Positions 51,082 to 60,365 of a DNA stretch of 64,000 bases are shown here, piece after piece. This DNA is from Bacillaceae bacterium JMAK1 (lineage in GTDB: Bacteria > Bacillota > Bacilli > Bacillales > Marinococcaceae): positions 62,001 through 126,000 of the forward strand of contig JIBW01000006.1 of NCBI GenBank assembly GCA_012970285.1, given 5' to 3'. The notes under the pieces were generated by a model. The model was not told the origin of the DNA and searched no databases. It was given only the letters and a program-made list of their open reading frames with translations. The number at the start of each line of letters is the position of its first letter. The first letter of the stretch is position 1. The translations under genes were made by a program, and so were the position numbers.

Positions 51082-51498
51082 TTACTGTTGACTATCAATA
51101 ATGGCCATCGTACAACGAGATGTACAAATTAACTTGTCCTCTTCATCAACGATCTTAATCTCCCAAATCATCGTCGTTCTTCCTTTATGTACGGGCACTG
51201 CAACCGCAAAGACGTGACCGTCTCGCTTACTTCGAACGTGGTTCGCATTAATCTCCAGGCCTACAGCCACTTTCTTTGTTAAGTCGATGTTAATGGCAGT
51301 TCCAACCGAAGCTGCTGTTTCTGCGAGTACGACTGAAACACCACCGTGTAAAATCCCGGCAGGTTGATGCGTTTTCGGAGTAATCGGCATTTTCAAGACG
51401 AGTCGATCAGGATCCGTCTCAATAAACTCAATATTTAATTCGTCAATAATTGTACCGGCAATTCTTTTATCGATATTTTCAAAAAAATCCACAGTCAC
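51082..51498 (-). CDS. PaaI/YuxO-like hotdog thioesterase
   Basis: Acyl-CoA thioesterase of the hotdog fold, 138 residues. THQPAGILHGGVSVVLAETAAS (HGG loop with the catalytic acid in LAETAAS; split here as ILHGGVSVVLAETAAS) and GLEINANHVRSKRDG are the family signature. Related proteins in menaquinone-making bacteria act on DHNA-CoA, but this host carries the futalosine pathway, which lacks that intermediate, so a PaaI-like detoxifying role is more likely. GTG start at 51498 with AAGGTGGTG upstream. Confidence 0.85.
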   Translation of the reverse strand: MTVDFFENIDKRIAGTIIDELNIEFIETDPDRLVLKMPITPKTHQPAGILHGGVSVVLAETAASVGTAINIDLTKKVAVGLEINANHVRSKRDGHVFAVAVPVHKGRTTMIWEIKIVDEEDKLICTSRCTMAIIDSQQ

Positions 51499-51559
51499 TT
51501 GCCTGCACCACCTTAATGTTTTCTTTAGTCTACCATAGTTCGACTCTAATCAACGTAAA

Positions 51560-51581
51560 ATGACCGGCAGATGCCGGTCAT
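51560..51581 (-). terminator. Hairpin at end of 51578 gene
   Basis: Perfect nine-base stem ATGACCGGC / GCCGGTCAT with a four-base loop, then four T residues on the minus strand. It overlaps the stop codon. Confidence 0.7.
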
Positions 51582-51787
51582 AATAACAATGAATCTAAAT
51601 TAACACGTTGAACCGTATCGGATACTTCTTTCGAGTCGATCACCTTACCTGACTCATCGATTGTTTCAACAATTCCTTCGGGAGCATTTGATTCTGTTGC
51701 CGTATGTGTTCCCTCTTCATATTGATTCGGCGTTACCGAACTCAATGCTAAATAAGAGGTTAGAAAGCTAACAGTTACGATCTTCAC
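51578..51787 (-). CDS. Small probable exported protein, 69 residues
   Basis: I do not recognise it. The protein begins MKIVTVSFLTSYLALSSV, a short hydrophobic N-terminus resembling a signal peptide or anchor, and continues as an acidic, Thr/Glu-rich polar tail ending VNLDSLLL. GTG 51787 has AAGGAGTGG five to eight bases upstream; an in-frame extension to 51889 has no ribosome site and no sense as a protein. Its own terminator follows. It sits between a hydrolase and a thioesterase gene, with no evident partner. Confidence 0.55.
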   Translation of the reverse strand: MKIVTVSFLTSYLALSSVTPNQYEEGTHTATESNAPEGIVETIDESGKVIDSKEVSDTVQRVNLDSLLL

Positions 51788-51895
51788 ATGAACCACTCCT
51801 TCAAAGCGATTACTTATAGTGTACACGAAGAATATGGAGAACATCTGTAGATCATCTGAACAATTCATGAACCTTCTGTATGTTTCCAACTTGCC

Positions 51896-52612
51896 TCATT
51901 GACTGAGGAAGCTTTGGACGGTTTCATTGAATAAAGAAGCGTGTGAATACGGCAAACTATGTCCTGCCCCATCGATCATCATCGTCTTTACGTGCTCGTT
52001 TTCATTCGAAATCTGCGCCATTGTTTTCTTTATCAATCTGTTTTCTTTCGCCCCTGCCATCACGAGGATCGGAAACGGAAGTTCGTGCACGTTCGCCGGA
52101 AGCTTAAATCGACTATTCTCATAGATGATGTTTTCCAGTAGCGATTTAGTAATTGAATGAGTATCGTTGAAATAACGCTCAAAATCCGAAGTTGGGACTT
52201 CCAGTTGCTTTGCTTGGATTTTTGCAAAGGTTCGATTTCTACTTAATGGATGCATCATAGCAGTCGCTTTTGCTATGAACGTCGGAAAAGGAAGCGGGGA
52301 TGCTAACATACTGACTAATACGACTTGCTCAAACCGTTCAGGTTGTCTGCTTACTAATGATAATGCCACTTGTGCACCGAGTGAAAAGCCAATCACACTA
52401 ATCTGTTCAAAAGAAACTGTGTCTAGCTCCCTTAACAATTGATCGACAGTCTCATCAATCGAAAAATACTTCTCCTCGTTCTCGCCGTGTCCAGGAAGCT
52501 TTGGTGTCCACACCGTATAGTCTTGTTCAAAAAACTTCACTTGTTCGTTCCACATCCACGAGCTCATACCGCCACCATGTAAAAATAAAAGCAAATGACG
52601 TTTATTTTCCAT
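51896..52612 (-). CDS. Alpha/beta hydrolase
   Basis: A 238-residue serine hydrolase. LLLFLHGGGMSSWMW gives the oxyanion loop (HGG), ISVIGFSLGAQVALSL carries the nucleophile in GFSLG, and a late GAGHSLPYS supplies the catalytic His. Size and motifs resemble MenH/BioH-type carboxylesterases, but the futalosine pathway in this host makes a MenH role unlikely. ATG 52612 has AAAGGAAGGGG upstream. Divergent from the cardiolipin synthase gene. Confidence 0.85.
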   Translation of the reverse strand: MENKRHLLLFLHGGGMSSWMWNEQVKFFEQDYTVWTPKLPGHGENEEKYFSIDETVDQLLRELDTVSFEQISVIGFSLGAQVALSLVSRQPERFEQVVLVSMLASPLPFPTFIAKATAMMHPLSRNRTFAKIQAKQLEVPTSDFERYFNDTHSITKSLLENIIYENSRFKLPANVHELPFPILVMAGAKENRLIKKTMAQISNENEHVKTMMIDGAGHSLPYSHASLFNETVQSFLSQ

Positions 52613-52699
52613 TATTCCCCTTCCTTTCAACTAGATTGAGGGTTAACACATACAAATGAAGGGAATGACAGTACTACTAGTCACTAGGGGGACGTAGAC

Positions 52700-54142
52700 A
52701 TGTCATGGCCCGCAACGATTTTTTTGGGGATTTTAATCGTAAACATCTTCTTCGGTCTCATAATCATATTTCGTGAACAAAAGAGTGCACAAGCAACGTG
52801 GGCCTGGTTAATGGTCCTTTTTTTCGTGCCAGTGATCGGGCTAATCATTTATTTTGTTTTCGGTCGTGAACTTCGGAACAGTTCATGGAACGAAGACTCA
52901 CTTTTCAAAACGAATGCACTTCTTCTCCATCAACGTGAAGAGATTCAAGAAGAGACACTGTACCGGAATTCACCAAGCATGGATGGATTAGAAAGTCTCA
53001 TTTATATGCACATTCACCACAGCCATGCACCACTTACGTATGCACAATCCGTGGACTTATTAACTGATGGTGACCAGAAGTTCGAATCACTGTTCAATGA
53101 CATCCGTGAAGCAACCGATTATGTCCATGTGCAATACTTTTCCATTAATACCGATGAACTTGGATCAGCCTTTGTTCAGCTGCTCACCGAAAAAGCAAAA
53201 GAAGGCGTGCAAGTGATGTTGTTGTATGATGGACTTGGCTCGTGGAAAATGACGAATCGGTTCTTGAAAGATTACTTAAACGCTGGTGGCAAATCCCGAG
53301 TGTTTTTCCCACCACGTTCAATGTTCACGTACGGCAGTTTAAATCATCGTAACCACCGAAAGCTTGCAATTATTGATGGCTCTGTTGCTTATATCGGAGG
53401 ATTTAATATTGGTGACAAGTATAACACTGACGATCGCGGGCTCGGCTTCTGGCGCGACTCGCATTTAAGACTTACAGGAAGTGCTGTGCATCATTTGCAT
53501 GACCAATTTATTTCTGACTGGAACAAAGGTCAAAAAGAACCCGCCCCTGAATTTGAGAATTATGAAGTTCCAGTCTCTTCATCCTTAAAGGGCGGCGTGC
53601 CAATGCAAATCGTCGCAAGCGGGCCGGGCTTTGAGACGGACCAAGTAAAAAACGGCTTTATTCAAATGATCCAACGGGCGAAACGTTACATTTACATTCA
53701 GACTCCATACTTTATTCCTGACTTTGGATTACTGGATAACCTACGAGTTGCCATTATGAGTGGCATCGACGTTCGAATCATGATTCCAAACAAACCTGAT
53801 CATCCGTTTATCTACTGGGCAACGTATTTTTATATCGGTGAGCTTCTCCGCCTTGGTGCGACGATTTATATTTACGATAAAGGGTTTCTTCATGCAAAAA
53901 CGATGGTCGTTGATGACCGGATTAGCACACTCGGCACAACGAACATGGACGTTCGAAGTGTTAGCCTGAACTTTGAAGTGAATACGTTCATGTATGATGA
54001 GGAGACGGCAGAGAAAATGCGAGAGACGTTTCAAAATGACCTCGTAGATTGTCATGAATTAACTCTTGAAGAATATGAACAACGTTCCAACTGGATTCGA
54101 ATTAAAGAAAACGTCGCACGGTTAATCTCGCCACTATTATAA
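52700..54142 (+). CDS. cls: Cardiolipin synthase
   Basis: Joins two phosphatidylglycerols to cardiolipin and glycerol at the membrane. The 480-residue protein has two N-terminal membrane segments (about 5-24 and 34-54) and two phospholipase-D HKD motifs: HRKLAIIDGSVAYIGGFN near residue 220 and HAKTMVVDDRISTLGTTN near 397. Length is standard for bacterial Cls. The start has AGGGGGACG upstream. Cardiolipin content rises with salinity in many bacilli, which suits the host. Single gene. Confidence 0.95.
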   Translation: MSWPATIFLGILIVNIFFGLIIIFREQKSAQATWAWLMVLFFVPVIGLIIYFVFGRELRNSSWNEDSLFKTNALLLHQREEIQEETLYRNSPSMDGLESLIYMHIHHSHAPLTYAQSVDLLTDGDQKFESLFNDIREATDYVHVQYFSINTDELGSAFVQLLTEKAKEGVQVMLLYDGLGSWKMTNRFLKDYLNAGGKSRVFFPPRSMFTYGSLNHRNHRKLAIIDGSVAYIGGFNIGDKYNTDDRGLGFWRDSHLRLTGSAVHHLHDQFISDWNKGQKEPAPEFENYEVPVSSSLKGGVPMQIVASGPGFETDQVKNGFIQMIQRAKRYIYIQTPYFIPDFGLLDNLRVAIMSGIDVRIMIPNKPDHPFIYWATYFYIGELLRLGATIYIYDKGFLHAKTMVVDDRISTLGTTNMDVRSVSLNFEVNTFMYDEETAEKMRETFQNDLVDCHELTLEEYEQRSNWIRIKENVARLISPLL

Positions 54143-54145
54143 AAG

Positions 54146-54180
54146 AAGCCGGTTTTGCATAAAGCAAAACCGGCTTTTTA
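54146..54180. terminator. Terminator between cls and threonine synthase
   Basis: Perfect 13-base stem AAGCCGGTTTTGC / GCAAAACCGGCTT with a five-base loop, then a T run on the plus strand. Confidence 0.92.
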
Positions 54181-54181
54181 A

Positions 54182-55438
54182 TTACAATTGTTTCTGGATG
54201 TTAGTAAAAGCTAATTCTGTATTGATGATCTGATTACTAAATTGATAATCCCCAGTGTGATACTGTTGCAACGCTGAAGTATCCTTTAGAATATTACCCG
54301 TTAATACACAAAGTGCCGTTTCATCACGATCGATGATTTGTCGGTCTACGAGTTGCTTTAACCCCGCAACGGTAGCAGCAGATGCAGGTTCACATCCGAC
54401 CCCACTTTGATCAATCACAGCTTTTGCATCGAGAATCTCTTCATCGGTAACTGCAACGGTAACTCCGTCAGTTGCATGCAAGACGTTCTTCGCCTTCTTC
54501 CAACTCGGTGGATTTCCGATATTTAATGCACTCGCGACTGTGTTCGGATCGCTTTCAGGAATAAACTGTTCAGCTTTTTGGTCCATCATCTTATGAAACG
54601 GACTTGCTCCTTCTGCTTGTACGATTGCAACACGTGGTAATCGATCAATAAATCCTAGGTCATACAAATCCTTTAATCCTTTTCCAAGTGCAGTACTGTT
54701 GCTAAGTGCGCCACCAGGAACGACAATCCATTCCGGCAATTGCCAATTTAAATACTGTGCGATTTCAAAAATAATGCTCTTCTGGCCTTCGATTCTAAAA
54801 GGATTAATCGAGTTACATACATACAACCCTAACTCTTCACTATGTGCTTGTAAAAAGTTGATGCCTTCATCGTACTTTCCTTCTGTACTAAATACCTTCG
54901 CGCCATACGCAAGTGTCTGCATCACTTTATTCATTGAAATATTCTTATTAGGAACAAACACGTATGACTTGGAACTTGCCATTGAACTATACATCGCGAG
55001 TGACGATGACGTGTTCCCTGTTGATGTACATGTAAATTTGTCATAGCCCAGTGACTTCCCGTGGGAAACCGCAACGGCCATCCCATTATCTTTAAACGAG
55101 CCACTCGGGTTCTCACTTTGAGCCTTTAAGTAAACAGGTTGGTTTAAACCGACATAGTCTTTTACCGAGTGAACGTTATAAAGTCCTGTATTACCTTCGT
55201 ACTTCGTTACCATATGTTCTTCGGCTAACTCAGGAAAGATCAATTCTTTATATCGCCAAACCCCACTTGCGTAAGGTGTCATTCGCTCTGATAATCGCTC
55301 ATTGAACGTTTGCTTTAATTGCTCCGTATCAACTTGTTTAAAATCGTGCACAATGTCAAACAACCCACCACATTCACACTGGTATTGGAACTGTTCCATT
55401 GCATACTCTTTGTGACAATCCACACATTGTAATTTCAT
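54182..55438 (-). CDS. thrC: Threonine synthase with N-terminal zinc ribbon
   Basis: PLP enzyme converting O-phosphohomoserine to threonine. The 418-residue protein starts with a Cys4 zinc ribbon (Cys5, Cys8, Cys21, Cys23 in LQCVDCHKEY and YQCECGG), then the fold-type II domain with SENPSGSFKDNGMA carrying the PLP lysine, Lys116, and STGNTSSSLA for the phosphate. B. subtilis ThrC is about 350 residues and lacks the ribbon, so this is a longer form. ATG 55438 has GGAG upstream; GTG 55453 is in frame. No hom or thrB is adjacent; a related cysteate/phosphoserine-type enzyme cannot be excluded. Confidence 0.85.
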   Translation of the reverse strand: MKLQCVDCHKEYAMEQFQYQCECGGLFDIVHDFKQVDTEQLKQTFNERLSERMTPYASGVWRYKELIFPELAEEHMVTKYEGNTGLYNVHSVKDYVGLNQPVYLKAQSENPSGSFKDNGMAVAVSHGKSLGYDKFTCTSTGNTSSSLAMYSSMASSKSYVFVPNKNISMNKVMQTLAYGAKVFSTEGKYDEGINFLQAHSEELGLYVCNSINPFRIEGQKSIIFEIAQYLNWQLPEWIVVPGGALSNSTALGKGLKDLYDLGFIDRLPRVAIVQAEGASPFHKMMDQKAEQFIPESDPNTVASALNIGNPPSWKKAKNVLHATDGVTVAVTDEEILDAKAVIDQSGVGCEPASAATVAGLKQLVDRQIIDRDETALCVLTGNILKDTSALQQYHTGDYQFSNQIINTELAFTNIQKQL

Positions 55439-55520
55439 GATGATCCGCTCCACCTTTATTTATCCTTTACTCTAGAATAGTGAAGGATAATATAGAAAGC
55501 AATGGATATTTTCTGAAATC

Positions 55521-55655
55521 TTATGACTCAAGGGACTTTTGCAATTCAATCTTTTCTTGTGGTTCATGGAATTGCATACTCGTGTTGTTACTTTCAATAC
55601 TTAAACTAATGACTAGAGCAACAATCAATGAAATAATGGCTAATTTCTTGTTCAT
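55521..55655 (-). CDS. Small exported peptide, 44 residues
   Basis: Short gene translated by hand. It begins MNKKLAIISLIVALVISLSI, a textbook signal peptide (two Lys then a hydrophobic core), followed by a polar tail of about 24 residues rich in Glu and Gln that ends LQKSLES. ATG 55655 has AAGGAG six bases upstream, one of the better ribosome sites in the region. The form resembles Phr-type pre-peptides, but no Rap gene is nearby. Lies between threonine synthase and the BCCT terminator, same strand. Confidence 0.6.
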   Translation of the reverse strand: MNKKLAIISLIVALVISLSIESNNTSMQFHEPQEKIELQKSLES

Positions 55656-55715
55656 GACTTTCTCCTTCATTTCGCTCTCAATCAGTAGTCGTCGTATTCT
55701 GGATAAATGTTACAA

Positions 55716-55745
55716 AAAACCGCTGAGAAAAATCTCAGCGGTTTT
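55716..55745 (-). terminator. Terminator of BCCT transporter gene
   Basis: Perfect 12-base stem AAAACCGCTGAG / CTCAGCGGTTTT with a six-base loop and six T residues on the minus strand. Confidence 0.92.
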
Positions 55746-55747
55746 GT

Positions 55748-57400
55748 TTATTTCGTATCATCTTGATTATTATTGGTTTCTTCATCACTCTCATCAATTA
55801 ATTCTTCTGGCATCGTCTGTTCAAACTCTTCACGTTTCTCTTTAAGTTCTTCTTTAGATTCTTCTAAGAAGGTTGGTTCGTATTCTTTATGCTTGCTTTC
55901 TAGCCTGAGAATATCGTACTCACCACTTAACGCTTTGAGTAAAGAAATTGCCATCAGCAATACGACAAAGGTGAACGGGAACGCGGCGATCAACATGGCC
56001 ATTTCTAAAGCTTGAAGTCCGCCTGATAATAATAGCGCCGCTGCTGTTGCAGAAAGAATAATACCCCAGATAACTTTGATCTTCACTTGTGGGTTCAGTC
56101 GACCACCAGTCGTTAACATCCCTAAAACAAATGTCGCTGCATCCGCTGACGTAATGAAGAATGAAGAAATAAGGAGAATTGCAATACCCATAATAACAGG
56201 ACTCCAAGGATATTGTTCTAAGAAAGCAAACAGTGCTACTTCGTTTCCTTGTTCGCTTACAATGTTATAGAGTCCGCCATTTAATGCATTGTCCATCTCA
56301 ATACCTGCAATACCAAAGATTGAGAACCATACTGCACTAAACAACACTGGAACGGCTGTAACACCAATGACAAATTCGCGAATGGTACGTCCTCTTGAAA
56401 CTCGTGCAATAAATGTACCTACAAAAGGAGACCAACCGATCCACCAAGCCCAATAGAACAATGTCCAGTCATTTAAGAACTCACGCTCACCTTCAAAAGC
56501 GTTCATTCCAAGCGTCATACTTGGGATGCTCTGGATATAGCTTCCGAGCGTTGTTGTGAATGCTTCAATCATTTGTATAGATGATCCTAAGATGAAGACT
56601 AAGATCATCAATGCGATAGCTACAATGATGTTCATCCAACTCAAATAACGGATTCCTCTATCGACCCCTGTTGAGGCTGATAGAATGAAGATAACCGTAA
56701 CGACTGCAATAACGATCATCGTCGTCATCGTACTATTTGTAATTCCATCAAACGTATAGCTTAACCCTGCCGTAATTTGCGTTGCACCAAGTCCAAGTGA
56801 CGTGGCAATACCAAAAATCGTTGCAAACACCGCTAGTACATCAATACTATGACCAAGACCACCTTGTGCACGGTGACCAATTAATGGTGTAAAGGCTGAA
56901 CTAATAAGTGCGGGTGCCTGATGACGAAACTTGAAGTAGGCAAGAGTCAGGGCAACGATTGCATATGTAGCCCACGGATGGAATCCCCAGTGAAAAAGCG
57001 TGTACCTTGTTGACTCTTCAGCAGCTGCTACAGTGCCGGGATCAACGGATGGCGGGTTGTGGAAGTGTGTTAGAGGCTCGGAAATACCAAAGAAAACAAG
57101 TCCTACACCCATTCCTGCAGTAAATAGAAATGCAAACCATGTAAAGTAACTGTATTCCGGCCTTTCATCAGGCCTTCCTAAGCGAATGCGTCCATAAGGT
57201 CCAAAAACGAGAAACAATGCGAGTAACACAAACAACGTTGTCGCAATAATGTATACCCAACCAAAGTTATTCGCGATTAATCCATCAATAAATCCGAGTA
57301 CCGTTTCAACATTGTCTGGTAAGAATACACCCCAAAGGATGAATACACCGGCAAGTGCGAGCGATACCCAAAAAACGATGGATAGCTTACTGTTTTTCAT
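55748..57400 (-). CDS. BCCT-family betaine/carnitine/choline transporter
   Basis: Secondary transporter for osmoprotectants such as glycine betaine, Na+- or H+-coupled. The 550-residue protein has 12 hydrophobic segments and the family signature WTLFYWAWWIGWSPFVGTF (about residues 311-329) with the substrate-binding Trp cluster; FTAGMGVGLVFFGISEPL (about 92-109) contains the Na+-site Gly-Met-Gly-Val-Gly. The acidic C-terminal tail (EELIDESDEETNNN) is long and may sense osmotic conditions. Similar to OpuD of B. subtilis. Single gene. Confidence 0.93.
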   Translation of the reverse strand: MKNSKLSIVFWVSLALAGVFILWGVFLPDNVETVLGFIDGLIANNFGWVYIIATTLFVLLALFLVFGPYGRIRLGRPDERPEYSYFTWFAFLFTAGMGVGLVFFGISEPLTHFHNPPSVDPGTVAAAEESTRYTLFHWGFHPWATYAIVALTLAYFKFRHQAPALISSAFTPLIGHRAQGGLGHSIDVLAVFATIFGIATSLGLGATQITAGLSYTFDGITNSTMTTMIVIAVVTVIFILSASTGVDRGIRYLSWMNIIVAIALMILVFILGSSIQMIEAFTTTLGSYIQSIPSMTLGMNAFEGEREFLNDWTLFYWAWWIGWSPFVGTFIARVSRGRTIREFVIGVTAVPVLFSAVWFSIFGIAGIEMDNALNGGLYNIVSEQGNEVALFAFLEQYPWSPVIMGIAILLISSFFITSADAATFVLGMLTTGGRLNPQVKIKVIWGIILSATAAALLLSGGLQALEMAMLIAAFPFTFVVLLMAISLLKALSGEYDILRLESKHKEYEPTFLEESKEELKEKREEFEQTMPEELIDESDEETNNNQDDTK

Positions 57401-57552
57401 AAAGTTTGCTCACAGTCATATGTAAATCATGACAGCGAGCTTACCACCTTTCCTGTCACTTTGATTTGTAATACGAATGAATTATGTAGTACTTAAATAT
57501 TAATTCCCACACTACGTTCATTCTTAAACTTGTTTTTCACGATTCAGAGGAA

Positions 57553-58512
57553 TCATCTTTGGGAAATTGCTCGCGATACCTCTGTATTCGTTCCGGTGCG
57601 AACCAACCATTCTAGAGGTCCAATTGAAAAAAAGCGTAGCCATACATGTGAACAAATAAAACAAACAATCACGATTATGGCGCTAGTGGTAACAGCTTGT
57701 CCTAACGTGATTAAATCACTTGGGGACAATAACAATAAAAGGATGGATTGGCTGATATAAATCGTAATTGGCATCTTTCCAATCGGAATAAGAAAACGTA
57801 AAACATTTGAAAATCGTACGATCAAAGCAATATACAAACATGTAAAGATTGGCCAAAGCATAAATGAACGCTCAGCAAATGCTACATGTGCTAAAGGTTC
57901 ATAAAGCTGAATTGGAAAGCTCGGTGCGATGGTTTCTAAATAGATGAAAGCAAGTACTGAAAATAGACCGGTAATTACGACCAAACGAGTGACAATCGTT
58001 TTGGAAATCCGTTCAAAGATCCGATACTTTCCAACTGCTAGCCCTAAAATCATGAGAGGCAGTGGTAATAGAAATTTAGCTGTTGTCACCGTTGCCGCAA
58101 CGGTCCCGATTATGCCTACGGTTAGGAGCAACGGTTTTGGTAGCCTTACACACGGTAGTAAAACGATGCCGTACACCCCATAAAGCAACAACACGTCTCC
58201 TGGATAGATCATCATATGCATCATCCCGAGCAATACAAGAATACTTAAGCGCTTGGCATACCTTAGATACAACGCATCACCAAGCACTTTCTTTCGATCA
58301 ACAAATAAGAAAACACTCAACCCAAACAACAACGAAAAGATTGATATGAAACGCCCTTCCATTAAGATGAGTACTGAACGTTCCAACCAAGCATGTAGTG
58401 GTTGGTCCGTGTACATAAATTTTCCCTGGAAGAAAATCATCATATTCACAAAAGGTAAGCCACAAAGCGCAAACCCACGAAGTTGATCGACGACGTCAAG
58501 GCGATAATGCAC
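57553..58512 (-). CDS. DUF418-family membrane protein
   Basis: A 319-residue polytopic protein with about eight hydrophobic segments. The N-terminus VVDQLRGFALCGLPFVNM is the DUF418 start motif (RGxALxGI), FSLLFGLSVFLF follows, and PIGKMPITIYISQSILL plus the end FSIGPLEWLVR are the C-terminal domain signature. Function of the family is unknown; some relatives are acyltransferase-3-like. Fifteen bases downstream of the CDF gene, so the two are probably one operon. Confidence 0.85.
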   Translation of the reverse strand: MHYRLDVVDQLRGFALCGLPFVNMMIFFQGKFMYTDQPLHAWLERSVLILMEGRFISIFSLLFGLSVFLFVDRKKVLGDALYLRYAKRLSILVLLGMMHMMIYPGDVLLLYGVYGIVLLPCVRLPKPLLLTVGIIGTVAATVTTAKFLLPLPLMILGLAVGKYRIFERISKTIVTRLVVITGLFSVLAFIYLETIAPSFPIQLYEPLAHVAFAERSFMLWPIFTCLYIALIVRFSNVLRFLIPIGKMPITIYISQSILLLLLSPSDLITLGQAVTTSAIIVIVCFICSHVWLRFFSIGPLEWLVRTGTNTEVSRAISQR

Positions 58513-58526
58513 GGTGTGACCTCCTT

Positions 58527-59402
58527 CTACTCTTCTTTCTTCGGTTCAATGTGCACGTGGGCATGCTCAATCTCGTGTTCTGTTTTCAAGTTCGTTTCCA
58601 CTCGTTCGGCAATCTCATGACTATCTTCTACCGAAAGATCAGGGTCCACTTCGATGATGACTTCTGCATGAACTGCACTACCAAGTTTCCTTGCACGAAG
58701 CATCCGTAATCCTTGCACATGGTCCAGCTCCTCAATTGTGTCACGATAATCCGATAAATGCTCTTCATCAAATCCATCCGACAACGAATGCGCAGCATCT
58801 TTGAAGATGTGCCAAGCCGTTCGACATATGACTAGACCAATAAGCAATGCCGCTAAAGAATCGACCCACCCTAAATGAAAGTAAGCCCCCAGTATTCCGA
58901 CAAACGCACCAACACTCACATAAGCATCAACACGATTGTCTTTCGCTACTGCCCGTAATGCCTGACTGTCGACACGATTAGCTAGTTTCGTGTTATACAT
59001 TGAGACGAAAAACATAATAAACGCGGCACCAATTGCCACCCAAGCAGCAATTAAGCTCGGTGACTCGGTCCTCGTTTCACCGAGCAATGACGTTCCTGCT
59101 CCCCACAACACCTGAAAGCCGACGAGCATAATGATAAACGCAGCAAGCAAACTTGCAATGTTCTCGGCACGAAAGTGACCGTAAGGATGGTCGTGATCAG
59201 GTGGCTTTTGGGAGATACGAAGTCCGACAAGTACAGCAACTGACACGACAATATCTGCTGCGTTATTAAATCCATCGGCAATTAAGGCTTGTGATAAGAA
59301 GAGATAACCAATCACCAACTTTACAGAGGCTAAACTTAAATATGCGAAAATGCTAACCCAAGCGCCACGCTCACCTTCACGCAAACGTTCATAACGGCCC
59401 AT
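58527..59402 (-). CDS. Cation diffusion facilitator transporter
   Basis: CDF-family metal:H+ antiporter exporting divalent metals (Zn, Fe, Mn or Co), 291 residues with six membrane segments. The metal-site motif is ADGFNNAADIVVS (about residues 42-54), HDHPYGHFRAEN near 70-81 gives the loop, and DAHSLSDGFDEE-type second site is seen as DAAHSLSDGFDEE. The C-terminal cytoplasmic domain VHAEVIIEVDPDLSVEDSHE is the zinc-dependent dimer domain. Most like the FieF/YdfM group. Leads a two-gene unit with the DUF418 gene. Confidence 0.9.
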   Translation of the reverse strand: MGRYERLREGERGAWVSIFAYLSLASVKLVIGYLFLSQALIADGFNNAADIVVSVAVLVGLRISQKPPDHDHPYGHFRAENIASLLAAFIIMLVGFQVLWGAGTSLLGETRTESPSLIAAWVAIGAAFIMFFVSMYNTKLANRVDSQALRAVAKDNRVDAYVSVGAFVGILGAYFHLGWVDSLAALLIGLVICRTAWHIFKDAAHSLSDGFDEEHLSDYRDTIEELDHVQGLRMLRARKLGSAVHAEVIIEVDPDLSVEDSHEIAERVETNLKTEHEIEHAHVHIEPKKEE

Positions 59403-59509
59403 TCGCGCCCTCCTCTCTAAACACTATCTATATGCATACAGATTACATTTAGTTTGAGGTAAACTTTGATTTTTATTCATGAGACGAATGGCGATCTTCT
59501 ACCGCATAA

Positions 59510-59542
59510 AAACAGCGATGACCACTCGGGTCATCGCTGTTT
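59510..59542. terminator. Terminator of TSUP gene
   Basis: Perfect 14-base stem AAACAGCGATGACC / GGTCATCGCTGTTT with a five-base loop, placed just after the minus-strand stop at 59547. Confidence 0.88.
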
Positions 59543-59546
59543 CTTA

Positions 59547-60314
59547 TTACACAAACGCTTCATATATAAGCCGTATAGACATGACAATTACTGTCACGAA
59601 CAATATCCATTTTATCCATTTAGACTGACTTGACATAATAATATTACTTCCGAGCAACGCCCCTGAAGCATTTCCTAATGCGAGGACGAGACCTAACCAC
59701 CAATTTACTTCACCGTTTATACCAAATACGAGTAAGGAAACAAATATGTACAAACCAGTAATCATTACTTTCACACTGTTAGCATGAATAAATGATAACT
59801 GCATAATAAGCATCGCCGTTAATACGATATAAAAACCTGCGCCAACTTGAATAAACCCACCATAAAATCCTATTGCGAAAAACGCAATCATTCCTAACAC
59901 TTTGCGATTGCTCGAAAGCGTGACGTCAGGCGCCTGCCGTTTCGAAGGATCCCAGACAATAAACACAATCGTTACGATCATCGTAATTGCAAGAATAAGT
60001 TGAAACAGTGCATCACTAATTGAAACAGCTGCCATCGCTCCAAAAATTGAACCGATAATTGCAGGCAATGCTACAATTGAGCTAACTTTCGTCTCCAGCT
60101 TCCCTTTACGTTTAAATGCGAGCACTGCACTCAGACTTTGCACAACAATCGCGACTCGATTTGTTCCGTTCGCTTCTGCAGACGGTAGACCTAGAAAAAT
60201 TAACATCGGCAGCGTCAACAATGAGCCACCTGCTGAAACCGTATTAATAACCCCCGCAAAAAAACCGACAACAAAAATAATGATATACGCCCACAACTCT
60301 AATTCCACATGCAT
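59547..60314 (-). CDS. TSUP (TauE/SafE) family membrane protein
   Basis: A 255-residue polytopic protein with about eight hydrophobic segments. VGFFAGVINTVSAGGSLLTLP (about residues 16-36) and GFYGGFIQVGAGFYIVLTAM are the two halves of the family motif. Transports sulfite, sulfonates or other small anions, or is used with unknown substrate. Second TSUP gene of the window after 17739-18479; motif details differ, so they are not recent duplicates. Single gene. Confidence 0.83.
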   Translation of the reverse strand: MHVELELWAYIIIFVVGFFAGVINTVSAGGSLLTLPMLIFLGLPSAEANGTNRVAIVVQSLSAVLAFKRKGKLETKVSSIVALPAIIGSIFGAMAAVSISDALFQLILAITMIVTIVFIVWDPSKRQAPDVTLSSNRKVLGMIAFFAIGFYGGFIQVGAGFYIVLTAMLIMQLSFIHANSVKVMITGLYIFVSLLVFGINGEVNWWLGLVLALGNASGALLGSNIIMSSQSKWIKWILFVTVIVMSIRLIYEAFV

Positions 60315-60365
60315 CCCTCATCACACTCTAGCTGTATCATCACTATACCATATGAACACAGCTTA

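Noticed and set aside
51082-51498. DHNA-CoA thioesterase of the Men pathway
   Set aside because: The window carries futalosine-pathway genes, which do not form DHNA-CoA; a PaaI-like role is more likely.
55521-55655. Definite Rap-Phr cassette
   Set aside because: Only the peptide-like gene is present; no TPR-containing Rap gene lies nearby.
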